A stretch of 21,926 bases of DNA, taken from positions 1-21,926 of the forward strand of contig WRJP01000008.1 of the NCBI GenBank assembly GCA_009778535.1. The letters run 5' to 3'. Every line of letters begins with the position of its first letter. The stretch's first letter is position 1. The stretch is from Propionibacteriaceae bacterium. GTDB lineage: Bacteria > Actinomycetota > Actinomycetes > Propionibacteriales > Propionibacteriaceae. Of this stretch, positions 1-8,906 are shown piece after piece. The notes under the pieces were generated by a model. That model saw nothing but the letters and a program-made list of their open reading frames with translations. It made no database searches and was not told where the DNA came from. Made by a program: the position numbers and the translations under genes.

Positions 1-174
1 GCTGGAGGGCGCAACACCGAAAAAGATCTGTTTGGCAACCCAGGTGGCTATCATGTCGCCCTGAGTCGTCTAACCTTCGAAAGTGGCTGCCGCCGGTGTG
101 GTTCTTCGATCCGAAAGATGGCGTACTTAGGTGGCCAAGTGTATTTCTGCGAGAACTGTCAACCACTTAGCTGA
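1..174 (+). CDS. Fpg/Nei-family DNA glycosylase, C-terminal fragment (5' end outside window)
   Basis: The first 57 codons of the window, read from base 1, are the end of a formamidopyrimidine-DNA glycosylase/endonuclease VIII family protein, a base-excision repair enzyme that removes oxidised bases and nicks the DNA backbone. The fragment opens with GGRNTEKDLFGNPGGY, typical of the segment before the zinc finger. It then shows four cysteines in the FPG zinc-finger spacing C-x2-C-x16-C-x2-C (codons at 88, 97, 148 and 157), ending in YFCENCQ before TGA at 172-174. The catalytic N-terminus lies outside the window, so Fpg and Nei cannot be told apart. It is separated by 40 nt from the next gene, which appears unrelated. 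Confidence 0.88.
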   Translation, partial: AGGRNTEKDLFGNPGGYHVALSRLTFESGCRRCGSSIRKMAYLGGQVYFCENCQPLS

Positions 175-202
175 CCACCAACCACCTGTGGGACGTGGGG
201 GC

Positions 203-208
203 TAGGAT
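203..208 (+). promoter_or_regulatory. TAGGAT: possible -10 hexamer or Shine-Dalgarno before the lipoprotein gene
   Basis: TAGGAT ends 6 nt before ATG 215. It can be read as an AGGA ribosome binding site (204-207, 7 nt spacing) or as a TANNNT -10 box that would start transcription at or near the ATG, the same geometry seen before chaA and valS here. No good -35 is visible. The short 40-nt gap after the glycosylase stop is the only plausible place for the promoter of the six-gene operon, unless it is read through from upstream. Confidence 0.35.
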
Positions 209-214
209 GTTTTT

Positions 215-664
215 ATGAGCAAAATAATTGCGACCCTGATGATGCTCATTAGCTGTTCACTGTCGTTGAGCGCGTGTGGCATGAGCTGGTTACCGTTTGC
301 TGCGGAATCGGAAAAAATACCGATTTTTGAGTTCATTGCAGACTCCGAATATCGGCAATGGGCGGACGACTTCGAGAACAACTTCCCCGTGTCCCTCACC
401 TACCAAAGGTTCACTGTCGCTGGAGAAGAAGAGCGCGAAGTGACCCAAAATCCGGACGAAATCCGGGCGGTGTTCAACTGGATATCACAGATGCTAGTCA
501 TCAATGAGGCCGGACCAGCACACACAGACGACGAAAGCGCTTACATTTTCACTATGAAAGATGAAACTTTCAAAGTGTTCAGCTTTCAGCAGGGGAAACT
601 CCTAATGAATGACCGCACCAGCTTTGAAATCGAATCCCAAACAACCCAACCCTGGCCCCAGTAA
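215..664 (+). CDS. Small predicted lipoprotein, first gene of the DUF4132/MoxR/VWA/SWIM operon
   Basis: This 149-residue protein has a type II signal peptide: a short positive N-terminus, a hydrophobic core and a lipobox LSAC with the lipidated cysteine at residue 21. It should therefore be anchored on the outer face of the cytoplasmic membrane. The mature part is acidic, with no transmembrane segment or domain I recognise. The motif PWPQ closes the protein. Its stop is 11 nt before the ATG of the DUF4132 gene, so it probably belongs to that operon. The E. coli yeh set, as I know it, has no such lipoprotein, so it may be a lineage-specific envelope link or simply a neighbour. Start ATG 215 is supported by the signal peptide beginning there. 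Confidence 0.75.
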   Translation: MSKIIATLMMLISCSLSLSACGMSWLPFAAESEKIPIFEFIADSEYRQWADDFENNFPVSLTYQRFTVAGEEEREVTQNPDEIRAVFNWISQMLVINEAGPAHTDDESAYIFTMKDETFKVFSFQQGKLLMNDRTSFEIESQTTQPWPQ

Positions 665-675
665 AGGCGCATACC

Positions 676-3600
676 ATGCTAGACATTTTTAAGAACCTTT
701 TCAGCGCGACCTCAAGAGACATCGCAACACTATTCAAAAAACTGCGTAAAGAAAACCCAGAAACCGCGTCCTTAGTTGAAAGCTACGTCGCAGGCAACGA
801 CCCGACTGCGCTAATGCGTCTTGGCCCGACTGCCCCCCGCGACATCGACGACACCTACCGTTGGTATTGGGATAGAGAAGGCATAGAGAAGATCGTCGCC
901 AATCCAGGACGCTTAACCTTTGAACAGTGGGTACGGCTGGGAGAAGTGTACGCACTGGCACCCAGCTTGGCTAAAGCTTCCCCGGCCGCAGCTCCACCCT
1001 GGTTTTATGCGCTGCAAAACTTCCGCCAGCAGTACAGCGAAACCCCGGCAGTTTGGGAGTTAGGATTCCTGCAAGGTGTGTTGCATGCCGGCGGTATCTC
1101 GCCTCAGGAAAATCCACGCATTATCACAACCGCTTTCTTGTGGAATCTACACACCGAATCAGGCCGGAATCCCATGTATGCATGGGAAAATGCGACGAAC
1201 ACCGAGCAAGCTCAACACTTCGTCGCCTACCTGCACGCAAATATCGCCGAGGTGCCCCCAGCACTGCAAAAGGCTCCGGCTGCCAAGCGCGTAGCAGCGG
1301 CCAAATGGCTCGAATTTTTCCCGGACTTGATTGAGCCATTGACGCCAATGCTAATCGAATGGGTCACCAGTTCCTCTAAAACGGTGCGCGAAGCGGCACT
1401 GACTCTGCTCCAAACCCTTCCCGAGTCGCAGCGCTGGAATGGGTTAGCCACCGCCATCGATCAAGGCGCACCCGCGAATCTGGCGACGGTTATTGACTAT
1501 GCCGGACGCAGTGACGCCGCCGGTCGGGCAGTTTTAGAAGCAGCGCTATCTAAAGGTCGCGGCGGCAAAATCGACGACATGCTCACCACCGCCCTGCAAC
1601 GATCACAGGTAGTTTCGCAGACCCCTGCGGTGGATATCACCATCCCACCGGCTCCACCGCTGGATGACACACCTCTAGGGGAGGATTTCATCACTGCCCT
1701 GGATGCCGAAGTTAAGAAAATGGTAGCTGAGTTGGAGAAGGCAGCCGCCGCGGAATCTGCCTATCAATGGCAGAAAGAAAACTTAGCAGCCGCCAAGAAA
1801 ATCGATTCGTATGAAATTCGTTCCTGGCTGAACGGGGAAAGAAAAAGACCGGACGGCATCAAGCAGCTTTCATTAAATGCTTGGTCACGGTTGAACCTGC
1901 CGTTTGTCGCTGCAGTGCGCGCCTCATGCAGTGAAGGCCGCTACAAAAAAGAGCGAGAAATCCATCTCAACAAGTACTGGCTGGGCGAGATCTTCGGTCA
2001 TGACTACGACCTGCGTAACCTGGCAACTGCGGCAACAATGGCAGGTGTGGAAGACCCAGTAGCAACTGTGAGCAACTTTGGATTTGGATGGGGTGAACAA
2101 TTCAGCCAACATCGCCCCGAAGATGTGTGGCCCTTCTTTGCCGAAAACCCGCTGCGGTTAGACCAAGAGTTAGGCCTAGCCCCCAAACCAAAACGCGAAA
2201 ACGACTGGTTCACAGGCTGGCTTCCGCAAGCGATACAAATACTGGAAATGTTCCCGGTGCTGCCCCCAAAGTACGTCCCAGCCCTGGCACAGTTCGCTAC
2301 CAGTGAGGCAAAAACTAACCGTCTCGAAGCTCAGAAAATCCTGGAGAAACAGCCGAATGCTCTAGCCATCGCCGCCCAGGGACTCGACAGCGGCAAGGGC
2401 GAAATTCGGGCGACAACCGCCGCCTGGATTGGACGCATCGGTGATGCGGACGGCATTGAACTGCTTCAGAAAGCGTTGGCAAAAGAAAAACGCGAATTGC
2501 CGCAAGCCGCCATGCTTAACGCTCTCAAGCTACTGGGCGACGACATCTCTGCCCACCTCGAACCGGCGGTGTTGGACGCCGCCGCCACGAAAGGGCTGGC
2601 CGCCAAAATTCCCGCTAGCCTTAGCTGGTTCCCACTCGATGCGTTGCCGCCCTGTAAGTGGAAAGACGGCACGCCGGTTACCGCCGACACAATACGTTGG
2701 TGGGCAGTGCTGGCAGCCAAGTTGAAAGACCCCAACGGAGCTGGATTGATCCCAATTTACGTGTCGCTACTCGCCGAAGACTCAGCGCAACAGCTAGGGT
2801 CATTCGTTTTAGAGGCTTGGACAACCCAGGACACCAAAGGCCCCTCCGACGAAGAATGCCGGGCTTACGCCACCTCACAGGTAGATAGCCGCTACAAGGA
2901 TTACCAGAGCTGGATGAAAAGATACAGCGAGGAGTATTACGCCGCGAAGGCAGCAATGACCAAAGATCAGGTCTTTGACGAGTTGCGCACCGAAAAGAGT
3001 CGCGAATACCTTGGCTCAGCCATCAACGAGAAGGGTTTACTGGCGCTGACCAGTGGTGCTCCCGGACACCTAGTACTCTCAACGGCGCAACGCTACATTC
3101 GTGATCACGGCCAGCGCCGCTCCCAGGTAGAAGCCCTGATAATCGCCGCTGCTGCCAATGACGACCCCTCCGCCATTTCTTTAGTACTGAGCGTCGCCCG
3201 AAAATATAAGCAGGAAACCGTACGTAACAAGGCGGCAGAGTTAGCCGAGTCAATTGCCGAACGCCGCGGCTGGACGATAGACGAGTTGGCCGACCGAACC
3301 ATCCCAACCGCCGGTTTTGACGAGGCTGGAATTCTGAGCTTGGAGTATGGCTCGCGTTCATTCACGGGTCGGGTGTCACGTTCGGCAAAGACGAACGCGT
3401 TCACCATCGACGTGTTCAACATCCAAGGCAAGACCATCGCTTCGCTTCCCAAACCAGGCGTTAACGACGATGAAGCACTCGCCAACGATTCCCGCAAACA
3501 GTTGACCACTTCCAAGAAAGAACTGGGTCAAGTCGTAGCCTTACAATCTGCCCGACTGTTTGAAGCGATGTGCCTGGGACGAACTTGGGACGCACCGAGT

Positions 3601-4254
3601 TGGCAGGAGTATTTACACGCGCATCCGATCATGCGACATCTGATCAGCACCTTGATCTGGAAGGCGTGGGAAACAACAGTCGATGGCCCCTACCAGCTAT
3701 TTAGACCCAGCGCTGAAGGGGAAATACTCAATGCCGAAGATGAGAGCATCACCTTAGCTCCGCAGCAGCTAGTCAGCTTGGCGCATTTGGCGACTGTCAC
3801 CAGCGCCGAAGCCCAAATCTGGCGCACCAACTTGGCAGACTACGAGATTGAACCGCTGTTCTCCCAGTTTGAATCGGTGACCCCGCCAACTAGCACCAAC
3901 ACCCACAAGATCGAAGATCATCTGGGATGGTTGTCGGATTCGTTTGCAATCCGCACTCGCGCCACCAAACGCGGCTATTCCAGGGGATATGCTGAAGATG
4001 GCGGCTGGTTCCGTGACTACACTAAAAACCTTCCCAGTGCAGAAATCACAGTGATTATCGAATTCACCGGTTCGTTCCTACCGGAAGAACAGATTGCGGC
4101 AGCGGTGGAAAGACTCGGATTTACACACAAAGGTCGAGAAATGCCCCTATCAGAAGTGCCGCCGATTCTGCTTGCTGAATCATACGCAGATTACGCCTAC
4201 ATCGCCGAAGCTGGAACCTTCGATCCACAATGGGAGTCCAAGAGTGCCTACTAA
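676..4254 (+). CDS. DUF4132 domain protein (YehI/MolR-like), HEAT-like repeats
   Basis: This 1192-residue protein is cytoplasmic, with no signal peptide or membrane segment. The middle is built from helical HEAT-like repeats, for example around residues 210-300 and 575-640. The C-terminal third carries the DUF4132 domain, with its recognisable HPIMRHLISTLIW segment (H983) in place of the family's HPLLRHLARRLVW, followed by the W-x(n)-DYEIEPLFSQ part and a Gly/Arg-rich tail. I see no WGR domain, which some relatives have. The E. coli relative YehI was once called MolR and linked to molybdate, but its biochemical role is not established. Start ATG 676 has AAGG at 664-667. The gene overlaps the MoxR gene by 11 nt, so the two are probably translationally coupled. 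A scaffold role for the AAA+/VWA pair is inference from context. Confidence 0.85.
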   Translation: MLDIFKNLFSATSRDIATLFKKLRKENPETASLVESYVAGNDPTALMRLGPTAPRDIDDTYRWYWDREGIEKIVANPGRLTFEQWVRLGEVYALAPSLAKASPAAAPPWFYALQNFRQQYSETPAVWELGFLQGVLHAGGISPQENPRIITTAFLWNLHTESGRNPMYAWENATNTEQAQHFVAYLHANIAEVPPALQKAPAAKRVAAAKWLEFFPDLIEPLTPMLIEWVTSSSKTVREAALTLLQTLPESQRWNGLATAIDQGAPANLATVIDYAGRSDAAGRAVLEAALSKGRGGKIDDMLTTALQRSQVVSQTPAVDITIPPAPPLDDTPLGEDFITALDAEVKKMVAELEKAAAAESAYQWQKENLAAAKKIDSYEIRSWLNGERKRPDGIKQLSLNAWSRLNLPFVAAVRASCSEGRYKKEREIHLNKYWLGEIFGHDYDLRNLATAATMAGVEDPVATVSNFGFGWGEQFSQHRPEDVWPFFAENPLRLDQELGLAPKPKRENDWFTGWLPQAIQILEMFPVLPPKYVPALAQFATSEAKTNRLEAQKILEKQPNALAIAAQGLDSGKGEIRATTAAWIGRIGDADGIELLQKALAKEKRELPQAAMLNALKLLGDDISAHLEPAVLDAAATKGLAAKIPASLSWFPLDALPPCKWKDGTPVTADTIRWWAVLAAKLKDPNGAGLIPIYVSLLAEDSAQQLGSFVLEAWTTQDTKGPSDEECRAYATSQVDSRYKDYQSWMKRYSEEYYAAKAAMTKDQVFDELRTEKSREYLGSAINEKGLLALTSGAPGHLVLSTAQRYIRDHGQRRSQVEALIIAAAANDDPSAISLVLSVARKYKQETVRNKAAELAESIAERRGWTIDELADRTIPTAGFDEAGILSLEYGSRSFTGRVSRSAKTNAFTIDVFNIQGKTIASLPKPGVNDDEALANDSRKQLTTSKKELGQVVALQSARLFEAMCLGRTWDAPSWQEYLHAHPIMRHLISTLIWKAWETTVDGPYQLFRPSAEGEILNAEDESITLAPQQLVSLAHLATVTSAEAQIWRTNLADYEIEPLFSQFESVTPPTSTNTHKIEDHLGWLSDSFAIRTRATKRGYSRGYAEDGGWFRDYTKNLPSAEITVIIEFTGSFLPEEQIAAAVERLGFTHKGREMPLSEVPPILLAESYADYAYIAEAGTFDPQWESKSAY

Positions 4255-5341
4255 ATCAATCCGCGTTCCCGCCGAAGAACAGTTCGCCGACGAGTTGGAA
4301 CGGCTACGTGCCGCCGATGAGCAGGCAGCCGCAGCGATACCGCCAGGTTGGCAGTTGTCACCGCGCGGCGTGCGAGCATTCGTCATCGGAGAGCCAAAAC
4401 TTCAGGTGAGCCGCAAATTTTACGGCGACGACCCACTAGTTGATCGTGCCATCGTAACCTTGCTGGGTAAGCAAGGGCTGATGCTAGTCGGCGAGCCCGG
4501 TACCGCAAAATCGATGCTTTCTGAACTTTTAGCAGCAGCAATCAGCGGCAACTCGAATCTGGTGGTGCAGGGCACTGCGGGCACCACTGAAGACCACATC
4601 CGTTACTCCTGGAACTATGCGCTGCTGCTGGCCGAAGGGCCAAGCAGGCGCTCGTTGGTGCCTTCGCCGATTTTCCAGGCGATGGAATCCGGCAAGCTAG
4701 CCAGAGTTGAGGAGATCACCAGGGCTGCACCTGAAATCCAGGACACCATGGTTTCACTGATGAGCGAAAAGCAACTCATGGTTCCAGAGCTAGGTGCCGA
4801 TGCCCGCGTCAGCGCCCGAGAAGGGTTCAACATCATCGCCACCGCGAATATCCGCGACCGCGGCGTAAACGAGATGTCGGCTGCATTGAAACGCCGCTTC
4901 AACTTTGAGCTGGTCAAACCCATTGCCGACCGCGAATTTGAGATCGAATTGATTTCACGTCAACTCGACGCCGAGTTAGGTGCCGAACGTCAAAACGTGA
5001 CCGTCGAGCGTCCGGTGTTGGAATTGCTGGTGACAGCTTTCCGCGATCTACGCCTGGGGGAAACTGCCGAAGGCACCGCCATCAAACGCCCCGAAGCCGT
5101 GATGTCCACCGCCGAAGCCGTGAATGTGGCCTTTGCCGCCGCCCTTGAGGCACGCTATCTCGGTGACGGGACGCTCAGCGCCGCGCACGTGGCGCATCAA
5201 ATCGTCGGTGCCGCACTGAAAGATAACGCCGAAGATGCCGCTCGGTTCCGCTATTACATCGATACGGTGGTACGCGAACGTGGCCGCCGTGATCGGGAGT
5301 GGAAAGACTTCCAGAACGCAGCAGCGGCAATCTGGCGATAA
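4244..5341 (+). CDS. MoxR-type AAA+ ATPase (YehL-like)
   Basis: This is an AAA+ ATPase of about 365 residues in the MoxR class, whose members work with VWA partners as chaperones or remodelling machines (RavA/ViaA, NorQ/NorD and CbbQ/CbbO are known pairs). Visible motifs are Walker A GEPGTAKS (83-90), a Walker B region reading RVEEITRA with E156-E157 where most relatives have Asp-Glu, sensor 1 asparagine at N202 in ATANIRDRG, and the arginine region KRRF (216-219). I place the start at GTG 4244: it has GGAG at 4233-4236 with 7 nt spacing, and the protein then begins at the expected family length. An ATG at 4094 would add 50 residues that merely read the DUF4132 gene in another frame. The next gene follows after 6 nt. 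Confidence 0.88.
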   Translation: MPTKSIRVPAEEQFADELERLRAADEQAAAAIPPGWQLSPRGVRAFVIGEPKLQVSRKFYGDDPLVDRAIVTLLGKQGLMLVGEPGTAKSMLSELLAAAISGNSNLVVQGTAGTTEDHIRYSWNYALLLAEGPSRRSLVPSPIFQAMESGKLARVEEITRAAPEIQDTMVSLMSEKQLMVPELGADARVSAREGFNIIATANIRDRGVNEMSAALKRRFNFELVKPIADREFEIELISRQLDAELGAERQNVTVERPVLELLVTAFRDLRLGETAEGTAIKRPEAVMSTAEAVNVAFAAALEARYLGDGTLSAAHVAHQIVGAALKDNAEDAARFRYYIDTVVRERGRRDREWKDFQNAAAAIWR

Positions 5342-5347
5342 CTCCTC

Positions 5348-7786
5348 ATGTCTGCTGTCGCTGCCGTAGCGTTGCCGCAACGCTTCCTCAGTGCTAGGGC
5401 GCTGCGGGAACGACTCGCTGCCCGCGGCATCTGGTTTGCCCCTATCCGGCATCACAGCCCAGCCTGCGCGAAGGCAACCAAAGCCATGATAGCTGCCCTC
5501 GAACCTGCGGCTGTCCTGATTGAAGCGCCTGCCGAATATGACGAACTACTGCCAGCCTTAACTGCGCCAGCCACTACCCCACCGGTGGCAATTCTGGCGC
5601 TGCGCAAAACCGAAGCAGGCACCCTAAGTTCGTTTTTCCCGTTGGCAGATTTCTCCCCCGAGTGGGTGGCACTGCGTGAAGCCGCAGCCCGCGGAATCAA
5701 AACCGCTTTCATCGACCGCTCCTGGATCGGTTTGGGCGCGGCTGCCGAAACCAGTGAGCTGGCCGAGGAGCGTTACTACGCTCAAAGTCAGGCTTTGACT
5801 CAGCTAGCGCACCTTGAACACTGCCGTGACCATGACGAACTTTGGGAACACCTATTCGAGTTGCGGGAAACCGACTGGCAAACCCATTGTGACGACGCTT
5901 TTGCTTGGAGCGCATTGGCGCGACTCGACTACGAAACCGAGGTGTTGCTAACTGAAGGATCAATCCCGCGGGAAGCGGTGATGGTCGACCACATCGCAAA
6001 ATGGCAGGCAGACACCTCACGGCCTTTAGTGGTGGTCACTGGAGCCTTCCACACCCTCGGTCTGGTTGAAGCTCTGGGCGTCAAACTGTTTGGTGAAAAA
6101 ATCCCCGAAGCTGAACCCATTCTCAAACACAAAATACCAAACCCTGAAAAAGCCGACTCCTGGCTGATTCGCTACGATTTGACCCGACTCAACGCCTTGA
6201 CCGGATACGGTGCTGGCATTCGTTCCCCAGGGTATTACCAGCGCCGCTGGGATGTCGCGGCAAGCCCAAAAGAACTAGTTTTGAATAGCTTGGCTGACAT
6301 CGCAAAGCTGACTAACGCCGCCAACACATCCGAGATAATCAGCACTGCTGCGGTCATTGAGGCCGCACTGCAAGCACACCGACTTGCCGAGTTGCGCGGA
6401 CATAGCTTCCCGGGCAGAACCGACTTGTTAGATGCCTGTAGCTCGTGTTTCGCCTCCGGTGAGCTCAACCCAGCTATCCGAGATGCTATCGGTGAGGTTT
6501 TCGGTGGGACGAAACTGGGAGTATTGCCCGAAGGTACCCCCGCTCCCCCAATCGTCGCCGAAGCGCGCGTCTTGGCTGAAAAGCTGCGTTTGAACGTTTC
6601 CGACTCGTCGCGGCGAAACACCACCATCGACGTCAGACGTTCGGCATCGGGTCGGCGGCGCAGTCGTTTTCTGTGGCTGATGTCATTTTTGGATGTGGGC
6701 TTTGCTCGCTTCATCGCAGGTCCGGACTACATTTCTGGACGTAACCTGGGACGCATCAACGAGCAGTGGGAATATGCGTGGACGCCGATGGTTGAAGCCC
6801 AATTGATCGCCTTGACGACTCAAGGGGCGACCCTTCCTGAAGTGGCACGAGCACGGCTGAGAGCCAGTGCTCCCGAGCCAGATTCGCGCTCCTGCGGTGC
6901 TGTCGCCGCAATCATCGCGCAGGCCGCGTTGATCGGTTTGAGTGACGAGATGACACATGCGATGATCCGACTAGACCAAATGATCACCGCTGATGTGGAC
7001 TTGGGTTCGGTGGTCACTACCGCCGAGAAACTGTTCGGCCTGTGGCATTCACGGGATTTGCTCGACATTGCCGAACCGCAACGACTGCTGCGGTTGATTT
7101 CGCGGGTGCTCCCCCAAGTAGGGTATTTACTAGACAAAACCGCTGACGTAAAAGCCGAAGATGAACCGGCAGTAGTGGCCGCGTGTATCGCAGCACATGC
7201 GCTAATCAAGGATTGCGAAAACGTGGCTTCGAGCCAAGCTGAGCTTGACGCGGCGGCCGATTTTATGTCGACAGCTTCCGTGACGGCAGCATTCGCTCGA
7301 CTGCCAGAACGCAGTGACGTGTCACCTGGAGTGCTGGGCGCGGTGTTGGCGTTGGGGGTTGTCAACTCCCAGATTGCTGACGAGTTGCTGAGCGAGAAGG
7401 TGGCGGCCATATTTGCCCCGGGTGCCGACGTTAGTTACTCGTTGCGTTTCTTGGACGGTTTGATGCAGGCTGCCCCTGATCTGTTTTTACACACCCCAGA
7501 GTTGTTCGATGCTGTCAATCAGGCGATTGCAAAGTTGGAACCCGACGCGTTCTTGAACTTCCTGCCCGAGCTGCGCCGCAGTTTTGGGCGGCTGCGACCA
7601 GTGGAAACTGCCAAGGTGGCCGAACGCATCGCGCTGCACACCGGTGTCGCCTCAGCTGACATTGCCGCATCCAATTTGATGCTCACCGCCGCCGACCTGG
7701 CTGCCGGAGTGCGCCTGGAGCAAGCGCTACGTGGTGGGTTGATAGCAGACGGGCTTGACGCTTGGGTGGAGGTGAGCAATGAGTGA
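5348..7786 (+). CDS. DUF5682 protein (YehM-like)
   Basis: This 812-residue cytoplasmic protein of the DUF5682 family lies in its usual place between the MoxR and VWA genes. The N-terminal hallmark is PIRHHSPAC (32-40), followed by VLIEAPAEYD with E59, and later VVVTGAFHTLGL with G232 and H235. These three conserved spots resemble the histidine, glutamate and GxxH-like motifs of the TraB/TIKI/EreA hydrolase group. An enzymatic N-terminal domain is therefore my inference, not something shown. The rest is helical, with no membrane segment. No clear ribosome binding site precedes ATG 5348, and the same frame closes with the MoxR stop at 5339-5341, so this is the first possible ATG; coupling to the MoxR gene is likely. 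Its end overlaps the VWA gene by 8 nt. Confidence 0.85.
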   Translation: MSAVAAVALPQRFLSARALRERLAARGIWFAPIRHHSPACAKATKAMIAALEPAAVLIEAPAEYDELLPALTAPATTPPVAILALRKTEAGTLSSFFPLADFSPEWVALREAAARGIKTAFIDRSWIGLGAAAETSELAEERYYAQSQALTQLAHLEHCRDHDELWEHLFELRETDWQTHCDDAFAWSALARLDYETEVLLTEGSIPREAVMVDHIAKWQADTSRPLVVVTGAFHTLGLVEALGVKLFGEKIPEAEPILKHKIPNPEKADSWLIRYDLTRLNALTGYGAGIRSPGYYQRRWDVAASPKELVLNSLADIAKLTNAANTSEIISTAAVIEAALQAHRLAELRGHSFPGRTDLLDACSSCFASGELNPAIRDAIGEVFGGTKLGVLPEGTPAPPIVAEARVLAEKLRLNVSDSSRRNTTIDVRRSASGRRRSRFLWLMSFLDVGFARFIAGPDYISGRNLGRINEQWEYAWTPMVEAQLIALTTQGATLPEVARARLRASAPEPDSRSCGAVAAIIAQAALIGLSDEMTHAMIRLDQMITADVDLGSVVTTAEKLFGLWHSRDLLDIAEPQRLLRLISRVLPQVGYLLDKTADVKAEDEPAVVAACIAAHALIKDCENVASSQAELDAAADFMSTASVTAAFARLPERSDVSPGVLGAVLALGVVNSQIADELLSEKVAAIFAPGADVSYSLRFLDGLMQAAPDLFLHTPELFDAVNQAIAKLEPDAFLNFLPELRRSFGRLRPVETAKVAERIALHTGVASADIAASNLMLTAADLAAGVRLEQALRGGLIADGLDAWVEVSNE

Positions 7787-8906
7787 TTCGGAGCTTGCGC
7801 GGCGCTGGCGGTTGATTCTGGGACGCTATGGGGAAAACTCGTTGCCGCGTAGCCAGTTGGAAGCATCAGATGCTGAACTAGACCTAGTGCTGAGCTATCT
7901 GTACGACCGCGAATACATCGAGCGGGGACATCGACTGCAACCAGGGGCTGGGGGCGGGCTTGATCCTTCCAGCCTGACCGCAATCAACTGGTTGGAACGC
8001 ACCCGCAAGTTATTCCCCAAATCGACTTTTGAACGTCTACAGACTCAAGCCGTCGAACGCTACGGCTTGACTGAACTGCTGGCCAACCCCGACACTGCGA
8101 CGACGCTGCAACCCAGCCCGCAACTCGGCACAGCGATGCTGCGAATCCGGGGACGGTTGGATGCCAAGTTGGAGGCGGGGCTGCGTAGGGTCATCTCGAA
8201 TGTTGTCGAAGATATCGTTGCTCGCATCAAGGCGACTTTCGTGGCGACTTTGACCGGACGCCGCGACCGCTTCCGACGCTCGCTACAGCCTTTAGCGCAG
8301 AATTTCGACGCTAAGAATACGATTCGGGTAAATCTGAAGCATTACGACACCGAGAACAACCGGCTGCTGATTGACCAAGCCCGTTTCACTTCCAGGGTGC
8401 GTAAACGCCTGCCGTGGGATGTGGTGCTGTGTGTAGACCAGAGCGGGTCAATGGCAGCTTCGGTGTTGTACAGCGCAGTGTGCGCATCAATTCTGGCAGG
8501 TCTGCCTGGGGTGAATGTGCGTTTGATCTTGTTCGACACCTCGGTTGTGGACATGACTGCAATGGCACACGACCCAGTCGGATTATTGATGACCGTCCAA
8601 CTCGGCGGCGGTACCGACATTGCCGGGGCGTTGGGATATTGCGAAACACTGGTACGCACTCCAGCGCGAACGGTGTTAGCGCTGGTAAGCGATTTTGAAG
8701 AGGGCGGTTCAGTTCCTACGCTGCTGTCAACCGTGTCGCGGCTGCGCGGCGCTGGGGTGAGGTTGCTCGCCTTGGCAGCGCTAGACGAAGAGGCTCAGGG
8801 TTTCTACGACCCGCACGTTGGCGGGTTGTTGGCAGATCGCGGCATGCAAATTGCGGCGTTAACTCCAGAACACTTTGCCGAATGGTTAGCGCAGGTGATC
8901 AGATGA
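7779..8906 (+). CDS. VWA domain protein (YehP-like), partner of the MoxR ATPase
   Basis: This 375-residue protein has a helical N-terminal half and a C-terminal von Willebrand factor A domain. The metal-ion-dependent adhesion site is complete: D220-Q-S222-G-S224 (in CVDQSGSMA), T279 in LGGGTDIAGAL and D305 in LVSDFEEGG. A functional Mg2+-binding, ligand-binding VWA domain is therefore likely. Such proteins pair with MoxR ATPases, so the MoxR product of this operon is the likely partner. The start ATG 7779 lies inside the end of the DUF5682 gene and is preceded by a strong GGAGG at 7768-7772. The stop overlaps the next start as ATGA, the mark of translational coupling. No secretion signal is seen. 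Length matches the E. coli relative (about 378 residues). Confidence 0.9.
   Translation: MSDSELARRWRLILGRYGENSLPRSQLEASDAELDLVLSYLYDREYIERGHRLQPGAGGGLDPSSLTAINWLERTRKLFPKSTFERLQTQAVERYGLTELLANPDTATTLQPSPQLGTAMLRIRGRLDAKLEAGLRRVISNVVEDIVARIKATFVATLTGRRDRFRRSLQPLAQNFDAKNTIRVNLKHYDTENNRLLIDQARFTSRVRKRLPWDVVLCVDQSGSMAASVLYSAVCASILAGLPGVNVRLILFDTSVVDMTAMAHDPVGLLMTVQLGGGTDIAGALGYCETLVRTPARTVLALVSDFEEGGSVPTLLSTVSRLRGAGVRLLALAALDEEAQGFYDPHVGGLLADRGMQIAALTPEHFAEWLAQVIR

Noticed and set aside
6820..7410. Minus-strand open frame (196 residues) inside the DUF5682 gene
   Set aside because: Low-complexity Ala/Ser-rich antisense shadow of a well-supported gene.
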